Part shown: piece after piece, positions 26,316-34,612 of the stretch
Layout of the letters: every line of letters starts with the position of its first letter
How positions within the stretch are numbered: the stretch's first letter is position 1
Assembly: GCA_045646365.1 (NCBI GenBank)
Contig: JAZRKP010000084.1
Coordinates: 117,955 to 181,954, forward strand
Source: SIG454 sp045646365
Lineage (GTDB): Bacteria; Bacillota; Clostridia; Monoglobales; Monoglobaceae
Direction of reading: 5' to 3'
Length of the DNA stretch: 64,000 bases
The notes under the pieces: model-generated
What the model saw: the letters and a program-made list of their open reading frames with translations, nothing else
Database searches by the model: none
What the model was told of the DNA's origin: nothing
Translations under genes and position numbers: made by a program

Positions 26316-27062
26316 ATGGACAATCTTCCTTTGTTATCAAAATATGAAATTTTTTATCACCATTTTCAAAATCTCCACTCCGCAGTCCCTGAAATTATAT
26401 TTAACGATCCTTGTATTGGTTATGTCAAAAAAGGTAAAGCTAAATTTCTTTACAAAGGGAAAACTCTTTATGCTAAAGAAGGAGATTTAATATATATCGC
26501 ATATGGAACTAAATATCAGTCACTCTGGTATGGCTATCCTGATGTTGAATGGTATCAGATAATTTTTGACTTTAAGTCAAAATATACATTTTACGATTAC
26601 CGTTTTCAAATACTGGAAAAATATCCGTCAGAACTTTTTGATAAAATGTTTGACTCGTATACTTCTTCACCAATGCTCTCAGTTTCGTATTTTTATGCCC
26701 TTCTTAATGATATATATGCGAAAATGAAAACATCACCCCCAACAAAGCATCACTCTCCAATCGACTCTGCAATCAGCTATCTCGAAAAAAATTACAATGA
26801 GCATATTTCAATATCAACCCTAAGCGAAATTTGTCATATAAGCGAATCTACCTTATTTGAACAATTTAAAAGACTATTCGGAGTTACTCCAATCACATAT
26901 AAGCATAATATTATGATTCAACACGCAATCGATTTGCTCTCAAATACCAAACTATCCATTGATGAAATAAGCAGAATCGTCGGCTTTTCATCAGCGAATT
27001 ACTTCAGAAAGATATTTTTCAAACTAACAAACAAAACGCCAAAAGAACTTCGCAAAAAGTAA
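26316..27062 (+). CDS. AraC family transcriptional regulator
   Basis: About 248 residues from ATG 26316 (weak AAAGG upstream); TTG at 26280 or GTG at 26286 are in-frame alternatives within the hairpin. The N-terminal cupin-like domain (IGYVKKGKAKFLYKGKTLYA, GDLIYIAYGTKYQS) is followed by a double helix-turn-helix (ISISTLSEICHISESTLFEQFK; SIDEISRIVGFSSANYFRKIFF, ending NKTPKELR). Its divergent neighbour is a decayed GH39-like gene, so it may now be an orphan regulator or act on another locus. Confidence 0.85.
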   Translation: MDNLPLLSKYEIFYHHFQNLHSAVPEIIFNDPCIGYVKKGKAKFLYKGKTLYAKEGDLIYIAYGTKYQSLWYGYPDVEWYQIIFDFKSKYTFYDYRFQILEKYPSELFDKMFDSYTSSPMLSVSYFYALLNDIYAKMKTSPPTKHHSPIDSAISYLEKNYNEHISISTLSEICHISESTLFEQFKRLFGVTPITYKHNIMIQHAIDLLSNTKLSIDEISRIVGFSSANYFRKIFFKLTNKTPKELRKK

Positions 27063-27064
27063 AT

Positions 27065-27206
27065 TTATTCATCATGACATAATAAAACTGTATATTTCCT
27101 GTCACTGTATTTTTCAATAAATTCTCTACTCACTTTTGGGTTAAACGAACCGCCCGTCGGGATTTTTTCAGTTAAACATTCCCGTAAATAACACTCGTCG
27201 CCTGAT
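27065..27206 (-). pseudogene. 3' remnant of a possible metallo-beta-lactamase-fold hydrolase
   Basis: Leftward, an open stretch encodes SGDECYLRECLTEKIPTGG and then KYTVLLCHDE before TAA at 27065-27067; an in-frame TGA lies just upstream. The GD...Y...(L)..HD pattern resembles the C-terminus of lactonase-like metallo-beta-lactamase proteins. This is a weak match. No complete gene is present. Confidence 0.35.
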
Positions 27207-27513
27207 TTTCAAAAAAATCACATATATCGCATAGAAAAGATTTTCAAGGATACTATGACACAGCATTAGACATAAACAAATACGCTACACGAAACACCTC
27301 TTTTAATTCACATATTGTTGTTTGCTTTCGCAACGCATACTAAAGAAGCCGAATTTGTCAGCTTAATTTTTTTGACAAATCCGACACTTAATTAATCATT
27401 GACCTTTTTTAAATTTTCCCTTTTATTGTAATTTTTATCTTTTGTTAAAATGCACCACTAACTATTCTTTCTACTTGCAGTATAGAAAAAACATCATTCA
27501 ACTCTCTTGATTT
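27207..27513. other. Intergenic, AT-rich, no gene seen
   Basis: I find no ribosome site with a believable frame, no tRNA and no clear terminator here. It contains a short inverted repeat around TTTGTCAG/CTGACAAA-like sequence near 27345-27385, which may be the end of an older element. Confidence 0.4.
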
Positions 27514-28521
27514 TTATTTATTAAATACCACTTTTCTATTTTTATAATCAAAGCACAACACCTTTTTCTCACGCAGATAATGGTCACAATTATCTCCAAT
27601 CCTCGTTAGCTTCAAAAGCCCAAGATTTGTATCAACCGATACAACATTAAAGCAATCATAGGTCTTAGTACCTTTAATTCTCTTGCCGTCACACCAACCA
27701 TCCCAATCCGTTGCTGACGCTACACAAACATTCAATACACCTGCTTCTGTAAGTCCAAACAGGTCATGATGGCAATGTCCTGCCAGGTTACATATATAAA
27801 TTCCTCCATTTGCAATAAATTCTGAAATCTGTGTTTCAAAACACATTGTGGGATATTTCCCCACCAAGCCCTCATAGTCATTAATTGAATGAAATGTTAC
27901 TCCAAATGATTCATAAATATGTCCTGTCGGCTGATGCATAGCCGTAATTACATTCATACCTTTTTCATTTGCATCCCTCAAAACCTCTTCAAGCCATTTC
28001 TGTTGTGCAGATATATCATAATATAAATCAAGAACTATCAGTCTAATATTTGAATCCTTAAAATCCTTATAATAGGTCATGGAATACTCACATTCCATGA
28101 AATTCACATCCTGAGTTATATCCGGCTGAGGTGCAAATAAAAGCTTATGTACAGATTCTTTTGTTGCTAATTTATGCTTTCTATCCACATAAGTATCATG
28201 ATTCCCTACGCAGTTATAAATAGGTCTCTTACACTCAATTCCATAGTTATAAAAATCCACATACAAATTCTGATTATTTCCACAATAATCCCCGGTATGA
28301 AGACCGAATGAAATATAATCACTATAATAATTAACATATTCCATAATCCTATTCCACAAATTGAGAACAGCGTGAATATCGGAAAAATGCACAAACTGCA
28401 ATGGCTTAAAGCAGTCACCAAATTTTTGCTTAAAGGGTACCGGTCTTGTTGCAGACCCCTGAATCACAAACGATTCCATATCCCTATTCAGTTCTATAAT
28501 ATTATCACTTAATTCAATCAT
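27514..28521 (-). CDS. Calcineurin-like metallophosphoesterase
   Basis: A 335-residue protein without signal peptide. Metal-binding motifs appear in order: FVHFSDIHAV, LHTGDYCGN, NCVGNHDTY, TAMHQPTGH and LAGHCHHDLFG, the classic D-x-H, GD, GNH[DE], H and GHxH set. It would hydrolyse phosphomono- or diesters with two metal ions. GGAGGG precedes the ATG. It lies 56 bp from the acetylesterase gene upstream and probably shares its transcript. The substrate is unknown; in a carbohydrate locus it may act on phosphorylated sugars or wall polymers. Confidence 0.85.
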   Translation of the reverse strand: MIELSDNIIELNRDMESFVIQGSATRPVPFKQKFGDCFKPLQFVHFSDIHAVLNLWNRIMEYVNYYSDYISFGLHTGDYCGNNQNLYVDFYNYGIECKRPIYNCVGNHDTYVDRKHKLATKESVHKLLFAPQPDITQDVNFMECEYSMTYYKDFKDSNIRLIVLDLYYDISAQQKWLEEVLRDANEKGMNVITAMHQPTGHIYESFGVTFHSINDYEGLVGKYPTMCFETQISEFIANGGIYICNLAGHCHHDLFGLTEAGVLNVCVASATDWDGWCDGKRIKGTKTYDCFNVVSVDTNLGLLKLTRIGDNCDHYLREKKVLCFDYKNRKVVFNK

Positions 28522-28577
28522 TTTTATCCCTCCGCTGATAACATAATTCTTTTGTTTTATTCAAGCAATGAAATATG

Positions 28578-29921
28578 TCATTTCCTATCATAATCTGAAA
28601 ACAACATTTTAAATGGTGATGCCAGATATCCGCTACTGTTTTTCAGTTTATGCTTCGGAATATTCCAATACCCCATTTTTATTCCTATTGGTTTTATATC
28701 CTTATCCCAGGTCACTATAAGCTTATCACCTTCAATTTTAAAATCTGCAGTTCGTCCGTTAACTTCATAGTTCATACCATTTTCATCAAAAACATATAAA
28801 TCCTCAAACCATGTATGATCAAGCCACATTCCGTCTGCGTGAGAAAATGCAACTTCAACCGAATTTCCTGTAGTGATACACTTTTCAGCAACAGGTCCGC
28901 TATATTCTATGTTCTTAAGTCCAAAAAGTGTATTCATAACTGCATTTGCAAGTGCTTCTCCTACACATTTTTTGTTCTTTGGATGAATTTCTGATAAGTC
29001 ACTAACTTCAACCATTGTTACAGTGTATACATCAGGAATTGTTTTTGATGCTCTAATCTGTGCATCACGAACCTTTGCCCAATCGCTATAATCAGGATTT
29101 GTTAAATACGGCATAATCTGAACAACATAAAACGGCAACTCCTTATTCCAGAGGCTCCGCCAATGAAGAATTAGCTCATGAAGCATATCAAGATAATTCT
29201 CTGCTTCACCAACATCTGAATTACTCTCTCCCTGATACCATAAAACACCGTTAGCCGTAAACGGCACAATCTTTAAGAGCTTATTATAATAAAGAGAATT
29301 ATTTAAGTTGAATTTATAAAGCTGATACTTATCCTGTTTTAAGTACATCGTAGGCGCAAAGCAGGGCTTAGATGTAACCTCCTCAGAAACCCACGTCTGA
29401 ATACCTGATGCCCCCTTATTACAAGAAATTATTCCAACAGGAACACCTGTTTTTTTATTTAACTCCTGCGCAAAATGATATGCAACTGCCGAGTACCTTT
29501 GAGCATCCTCCTTTTCGCAAATTCTCCATCCCTCATTTGAGTAGGTTATAGTTCCGTCTCCTACGACTTTAGTTCCCTCTTGGAAGTAACGGATATTAGA
29601 ATTATCTTCAGTTTCAGTTTCAAAAGTATCTAAGACCTGCAATTCCATATTTGACTGACCTGCAGCAATATACACATCTCCTACAAGAATATTTTTTATT
29701 ATCCTTGTATCATCACCCAAGCAGATTGTCATATCAAAATTATCTCCGGCTTTAAGCTCCGGCAGGATAACCTCAAATTTACCATTTTCACACACAAACT
29801 CAACGGTTTTGTCCTGAATTTCAATATAGCCCTTTCCATCATCACCTTCACCGTAAACGATGGTTTTCAAACCTCTTTGTAACATCATATTGTCCGAAAA
29901 AATTTCAGCAAGCTTTATCAT
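28578..29921 (-). CDS. Sialate-O-acetylesterase-type (SASA family) carbohydrate esterase
   Basis: A 447-residue cytoplasmic esterase. A short N-terminal sandwich (IFSDNMMLQRGLKTIVYGEG) precedes the SASA domain with nucleophile motif YIAAGQSNMELQ, the block VLWYQGESNSD and the catalytic-acid/His segment SDLSEIHPKNK. The family removes O-acetyl groups from sialic acids and, in plant-polymer loci, from acetylated xylan or pectin oligosaccharides. The second use fits the neighbouring genes better, as inference. AAAGGAG precedes the ATG. It follows the truncated GH39-like gene and precedes the phosphoesterase. Confidence 0.85.
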   Translation of the reverse strand: MIKLAEIFSDNMMLQRGLKTIVYGEGDDGKGYIEIQDKTVEFVCENGKFEVILPELKAGDNFDMTICLGDDTRIIKNILVGDVYIAAGQSNMELQVLDTFETETEDNSNIRYFQEGTKVVGDGTITYSNEGWRICEKEDAQRYSAVAYHFAQELNKKTGVPVGIISCNKGASGIQTWVSEEVTSKPCFAPTMYLKQDKYQLYKFNLNNSLYYNKLLKIVPFTANGVLWYQGESNSDVGEAENYLDMLHELILHWRSLWNKELPFYVVQIMPYLTNPDYSDWAKVRDAQIRASKTIPDVYTVTMVEVSDLSEIHPKNKKCVGEALANAVMNTLFGLKNIEYSGPVAEKCITTGNSVEVAFSHADGMWLDHTWFEDLYVFDENGMNYEVNGRTADFKIEGDKLIVTWDKDIKPIGIKMGYWNIPKHKLKNSSGYLASPFKMLFSDYDRK

Positions 29922-30012
29922 AACAGCATTCTCCTTTTTTCATCTTTAAATCAGAAATATTTACAATTATAACACATGCAATGCCACTTGCAAGTGTTAT
30001 ATTGTAAAAAAT

Positions 30013-31000
30013 TTAATACTCTCTTGAAAACTCAATATAGACTATAGAATTTTTAGTTGACTGAATATATATCTCACCCTTCGGATTAGGATAGCCTGCA
30101 CTTTCAACAAGTGCCATATCATTATCCTCGTCCGTAATATAAACCTTGTAGCTATAAAAAATACCGGTATTTACATAATCAACTCTTATGTCCTTATCTA
30201 CACCTAAGTTCGTGATAACTAAGCTTTCCTTATCCTCACTCTTTGCACCAAGAGCATAAATAATTTCGTTATCACCCAAAACTTCAACCTCTGTTCCCAT
30301 TTTATAGAGATTGCTGAAAGTTTTTAAGGCATAGTAAGGCTTGAATTTTTCATTCCCTTTTAATACTCCACACCAGGCTGATGTGTTACTCATTATATAA
30401 TACATTGCCATATCAACACATGATTTTTGAGAAGCAATCATAGCAGCACTGACAGTTGCAGCTGCCGCCATAGTTTTATTGGTATCTGTCGGAGTTCTGT
30501 TCCATTCTGTACAAATAAGCTCTATATTTCCCAGCCCGTATTCTTCTAAATTCTTCTTTATATCTGCAACCATTGCAGTATAATCTAAAATCGAAGACAC
30601 TCCACCAAAATACTTATGAAACGAGAAAAAGTCTATGGGAGCATAGTTTTCCTTACTTGTTATATACGCAAGAAAGTCTCTAAAATATTCATAATAATAC
30701 TTCTTCATAGAGTATTTTCCATTTGGGAATATTTCGTAAACATCCTTACATCGTTCACAACAGCCTGCTAAAGAAATAGCCGAATATCCGCCCACTTTAA
30801 TTTTATCACCAAAACAGTTTTTAAGATGATTTGCCGTTATTTTATAAAGCTCAAAATACTGCTCTTTAGTTCCTGTCCACATAGGGTAACAGTCATTAGC
30901 AGGTACACCCTCCGGTTCATTCCATATTTCCCAGTATTCTATGCCGTAAGAAAATCCGTTTGGCCAGCCTTCGTTATAGTGACGTATAATATGTGAGTGA
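30013..31000 (-). pseudogene. 5'-truncated GH39-like glycosidase
   Basis: The open frame enters at an in-frame TAG near 31000, without start codon or ribosome site, and reads NEGWPNGFSYGIEYWEIWNEPE (split here: NEGWPNGFSY / GIEYWEIWNEPE), where the Glu after WN is the clan GH-A acid/base. About 130 N-terminal residues of a normal GH39 enzyme are absent. The likely nucleophile lies in LICTEWNRTP, and a C-terminal sandwich follows. An internal Met (30882) gives a 289-codon frame, but that product would lack the acid/base. The matching N-terminal part type is found as a relic at 25969-26238. Confidence 0.75.
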
Positions 31001-31281
31001 AAATACTAAGTTTGACAGGATTTGCACACTAATTAAAAATATGTAACATATTGTGACTTGTGAATATTTATTATTTGATGTAAAAATTAATAGTGGCATT
31101 TGTTTAGGCATATGTTTGCCATCTTTTTCAGAAATACTTTCCGTCATGTGTTAAACTTATATTCGAAAAATAGATAGATTTGATTTTATAAATTAATTTT
31201 AAAATTAATATTCATTTTCCTTATCCTTTTTACGATTTTTAAAAAAATCTTTACTATAAGTGATATAAGATATAGATGCCC
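31001..31281. other. Intergenic, no gene seen
   Basis: Very AT-rich sequence between the truncated glycosidase and the transporter gene. I see a TATGTAACATATTG-type partial palindrome near 31040 but no coding frame or terminator. The missing 5' part of the GH39-like gene is not here. Confidence 0.4.
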
Positions 31282-32154
31282 CTAATCTTTCCCTAGTTTA
31301 CTGTATGTTGCAAAATACGAAGCTACAACTATACATATTACCGCAACAAATACTTTCACATCAGGAACAATACCGTTTATAAACAATGTAACAAAAGGCG
31401 TAAGAATAGGCTTAATAAAAAATGCCAGTGATGCCATAATAGCACCGCCCTTTTCAATTGCCTTAAAATAACTTGCATAACCTATACCAGTAACCAAAAA
31501 ACCTATGTAAAGCATAATTCCTATCGAGTGAAAATTAATCGAGGGCATTAGATTAACACCGCCTACAAATAGTGTAACAAGCAAAACTGCACTCCCCATT
31601 AAAAACACTATATTTGCTTGAACTATTCCGCCAAACTTTTTCATAAACTTTTGACTAAGTACAGTATAAAGGCTAAAACTTATCGCTGAAAACACGCCAA
31701 AAAGCACGGATTCTATGTTTGTTCCAGATGAAAAATCAGTGCAAGCTATAACACCTATCACTCCAAAAATAAGTGCAAGTGCTTTATTTAATGTAAGCTT
31801 ATCCTTTAAAATAAGCATTGAAAAAAGTATGGTAAATACGGAATTAGAGGAAAAAATTATTGCAATTAATGAAGGTGAATCCGCTTTTTTTACACCGATT
31901 TGTAATGCTATCATGCTTATACAAATAAAAAGTACTCCCAGGCCCGTCATTACAGCAAAATCTTTTATACTGATACGTATTTTTTCTCTCTTTATTTTCA
32001 CAATTGACAGAGGTAGCAATATCAAAGATGCCATCAGAAAACGCCAAAATGTTATTGCGTATGGATTTACATCTCCTGCTATAAGTTTACTGATAGGTTC
32101 ATAAGTTACAAACAATATAGCAGTTATGAATACATATAATATACCATTTTTCAT
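31282..32154 (-). CDS. EamA/DMT family transporter
   Basis: A 290-residue integral membrane protein with about ten hydrophobic helices and two EamA repeats, as in the drug/metabolite transporter family (for example ITAILFVTYEPISKLIAG at the start and VLFGVFSAISFSLYTVLSQK opening the second half). Members export or import small metabolites such as amino acids or sugars. It is a secondary transporter and cannot replace the missing ABC permeases for oligosaccharides with any certainty. It lies between the alpha/beta esterase and the truncated glycosidase in the same direction. Confidence 0.85.
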   Translation of the reverse strand: MKNGILYVFITAILFVTYEPISKLIAGDVNPYAITFWRFLMASLILLPLSIVKIKREKIRISIKDFAVMTGLGVLFICISMIALQIGVKKADSPSLIAIIFSSNSVFTILFSMLILKDKLTLNKALALIFGVIGVIACTDFSSGTNIESVLFGVFSAISFSLYTVLSQKFMKKFGGIVQANIVFLMGSAVLLVTLFVGGVNLMPSINFHSIGIMLYIGFLVTGIGYASYFKAIEKGGAIMASLAFFIKPILTPFVTLFINGIVPDVKVFVAVICIVVASYFATYSKLGKD

Positions 32155-32215
32155 ATTTTCACTCTCTCTTTTAATATTTAAGCATTATATCATCCCATAA
32201 TATTTTTTAATTATT

Positions 32216-32956
32216 TCACTTTAATTTTTGTATATACTCTAAAATAATCTGTCCTAAAACGCTATTTCCATTTTCATCAATTTTAGAAATATATGCACAA
32301 TGTCCCCCATTCATTATCCTTAAATCCGGTTCATCATAATTAAACTGTTTCATTGTCGATACAGCAAGCAATGTTTGTTCATATCGATTCCCCATATCGT
32401 GATCCGATACTATAAAAAGCATTGGAGGATATTCAGGAGCTGTTCCTACATGGTACAACATTGACGACTCATCTACGATAATTCTTCTTCTGTCAAGTCC
32501 GCGTTCACGAAGAACATTAAGATGAACCGTTGGCTGTCCTGCATCATGAATAAACCCCGCAATATCCGTAGGCTTCAAGCCATGAGCACCAAGATATTTA
32601 CTGTCAAAACATAGCATCTGCGAAAGATATCCGCCGGCAGAACTTCCACCTACATATATTTTTTCACATACTCCATAGTTTTTAATATTCGAATACACCC
32701 AGGATACACACTCCGCTGCATCAATTATAAAATCAGGATATTTGGCATTTGGATACATTCTGTAATTTGCACTTATGACAGCCACATTATGCTTCACAAG
32801 GTATTCAGCCATTACATTCCCTTGATTCTTATCGCCCTCTTCAAATCCTCCTCCATGAAAATAAATAAACACGGAAAATTCATTGCTTTCCGGCAAATAA
32901 ATATCCAAAATGCATTCAGGGTAATCAGAGTAACTTACATTGTTAATTATTTTCAT
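32216..32956 (-). CDS. Alpha/beta hydrolase, HSL-type esterase
   Basis: About 246 residues. The oxyanion-hole motif FIYFHGGGFEEG and nucleophile elbow YVGGSSAGGYLSQ mark the hormone-sensitive-lipase esterase group; candidate acid and base are in IVSDHDMG and GGHCAYI. It has no signal peptide, so it would act on imported acylated sugars. The ATG at 32956 gives a 9-bp spacing to GGAG, better than the one two codons upstream. The family includes acetylxylan- and other sugar esterases, which suits this locus, but activity is not proven. Confidence 0.82.
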   Translation of the reverse strand: MKIINNVSYSDYPECILDIYLPESNEFSVFIYFHGGGFEEGDKNQGNVMAEYLVKHNVAVISANYRMYPNAKYPDFIIDAAECVSWVYSNIKNYGVCEKIYVGGSSAGGYLSQMLCFDSKYLGAHGLKPTDIAGFIHDAGQPTVHLNVLRERGLDRRRIIVDESSMLYHVGTAPEYPPMLFIVSDHDMGNRYEQTLLAVSTMKQFNYDEPDLRIMNGGHCAYISKIDENGNSVLGQIILEYIQKLK

Positions 32957-32973
32957 TTTCATATTCTCCTTTT

Positions 32974-33080
32974 TTAATGAATCGTGTCCGTTTGAAAACC
33001 AAATTCATATTCACCTTTATTAATAGTCTTTTTCTCTCCGTTTACTTCAAGAGTAAAGTCCACAGGAGATTTAACATTCA
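32974..33080 (-). pseudogene. Duplicate 3' end of the GH78 rhamnosidase gene
   Basis: Leftward it reads NVKSPVDFTLEVNGEKKTIN then KGEYEFGFQTDTIH and stop, nearly the same as the end of the GH78 gene at 34613 (VKSPVDFTIEVNGEKKTLN, KGEYELDFKTYTI). DNA identity is also clear (CATATTCACCTTTATTAA in both). Only the last ~35 codons remain, so a second rhamnosidase copy once stood here and was deleted. Confidence 0.8.
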
Positions 33081-33147
33081 TTTTTTATGACCTGCTAAAG
33101 CGTCTGTCACTTTACCGGGTCATAATGAACGTCATTTTTATTAAATC

Positions 33148-34563
33148 TTATACATAATCGAGGCAGTTCTGCTGGAAGTCTTTGTTTGCTTCCTTAACAA
33201 TTTGGGCAATATCAACATTCTTGTTCGTGAATACTTCCTGAATGAGGCTATCAATGATAGCGTAAAGTTCCTGTGCACACATTGGTTCTTCCGGCTGAAT
33301 TTCAATTTCTTCATAACCCGCACCCGTTGCGAAGTCATTAAATGCAGCGACCTTCTTTAAGTCAAGGTTTGTATGTTCCAATTCATACTTTCTTTCCCAT
33401 TTAACAATTTCTGTGTCTTCAGTCCAGTTTGAAAGGTCAAGAATACCAACACCTTTGTTTTCTGCAAGCTTCGTTTCAAATTCTTTAATCTTATTTGCTT
33501 TAATTTCATCTGTGAGCTTATAGTTTGTTGTAATTTCAATCCATCTCATTGCTGCATCAACCTGATCATCTGTTGATTTATCAGAAATCATATACACCCC
33601 ACCGCCGAGAAGAGTTACATGACGCTTTGGACCAGCAGGGATAGGCATTAAACCGAAGTCTTTAATATCAACGCCCATACTGTTAAGCTGGTCAAAGTAG
33701 CCAGATGCACGGAGAAGCATAGCAGCTTCGCCTGCAGCAAGCTTCTGAGGAGCAGCAGCGTTATCAAGAAGAACAATATCAGAAGGTACAACGTCATACT
33801 TCCACTTTAAGTCATAGTAGAACTGGAGAGCATCAACCATTTCCTGAGAATCAAATGTTGCTATCCATTTTCCGTCCTTATCTTTCTTCATAAATTCAAC
33901 ACCATAAGACCAAGCAACAGGTGTGAAGAGCCAACCACCGGCACGGTTAATTGATGGCGTTATGAAACCGGCTTTACCCGTCTTTTCCTTAATCTGAACT
34001 GCAAACTGAGCAACCTCATCCCAGGTTTTTGGAATCATATAATTGCCGTTTTCATCAACGAGACCTGCCTGTTCAAAAAGCTTACCATTAAAAGCAAGAC
34101 CTAAAGCATAGGTATAGCTTGGAATACCATAGAGAACATCATCTTTAGCGATAACGCCATCCAATAATCTTGGGTTGATTGTTTTTTCATCGTAACCATA
34201 CTTTTTAGCAACATCTGTAATATCTTTTATGTAACCTGATGTGATACAAGTTGATACTTCTGTTAACGCTGTATTAAATACAGTTGGAAGTTGTCCTCCT
34301 GCAGCTTTTGCGAAGAATGTATCAATAGCAAATGCATATGTATCACCTTTAACATTTACATCTGGGTTATCCTTCATAAACTTTTCGATTTTAGCATTGA
34401 AGTTATCCATAGCAACGCCTTCTTTGGTTGGGTAATCGCCAACTTTAATAATTGTTCTTCCCTGTTCGTCTTTGTCTGCGTCTTTGCCGCAGCCCGCAAA
34501 GCAAGTAACCGCTAAAATTCCGGCTAATGCAAGAGCTGCTGTTTTTTTGAAACTAATTTTCAT
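33148..34563 (-). CDS. ABC transporter sugar-binding lipoprotein
   Basis: About 471 residues of the family 1 extracellular solute-binding proteins. The signal peptide ends in a lipobox (LAVTCFAGCGKD) whose Cys would be lipidated, tethering it to the outer face of the membrane. Typical blocks are PTVFNTALTEVSTCI, GIPSYTYALGLAFNGKLFEQ, PKTWDEVAQF and LLGGGVYMISDKS. It should capture oligosaccharides for import. The ATG at 34563 has 9-bp spacing to GGAG. No permease or ATPase gene lies anywhere in the window, so it must work with components coded elsewhere. Confidence 0.9.
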   Translation of the reverse strand: MKISFKKTAALALAGILAVTCFAGCGKDADKDEQGRTIIKVGDYPTKEGVAMDNFNAKIEKFMKDNPDVNVKGDTYAFAIDTFFAKAAGGQLPTVFNTALTEVSTCITSGYIKDITDVAKKYGYDEKTINPRLLDGVIAKDDVLYGIPSYTYALGLAFNGKLFEQAGLVDENGNYMIPKTWDEVAQFAVQIKEKTGKAGFITPSINRAGGWLFTPVAWSYGVEFMKKDKDGKWIATFDSQEMVDALQFYYDLKWKYDVVPSDIVLLDNAAAPQKLAAGEAAMLLRASGYFDQLNSMGVDIKDFGLMPIPAGPKRHVTLLGGGVYMISDKSTDDQVDAAMRWIEITTNYKLTDEIKANKIKEFETKLAENKGVGILDLSNWTEDTEIVKWERKYELEHTNLDLKKVAAFNDFATGAGYEEIEIQPEEPMCAQELYAIIDSLIQEVFTNKNVDIAQIVKEANKDFQQNCLDYV

Positions 34564-34612
34564 TTTCATCTTCTCCTTTTTAAATGTTTCTATATATTTA
34601 TTTTATTTTTTA

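Noticed and set aside
28206..28421. A 71-codon membrane-like minus-strand frame
   Set aside because: It is an alternative frame within the metallophosphoesterase gene whose motifs are intact.
33081..33117. Terminator after the binding-protein gene
   Set aside because: ATGACC...GGTCAT forms only a stem with mismatches and no T-run follows in the leftward direction.
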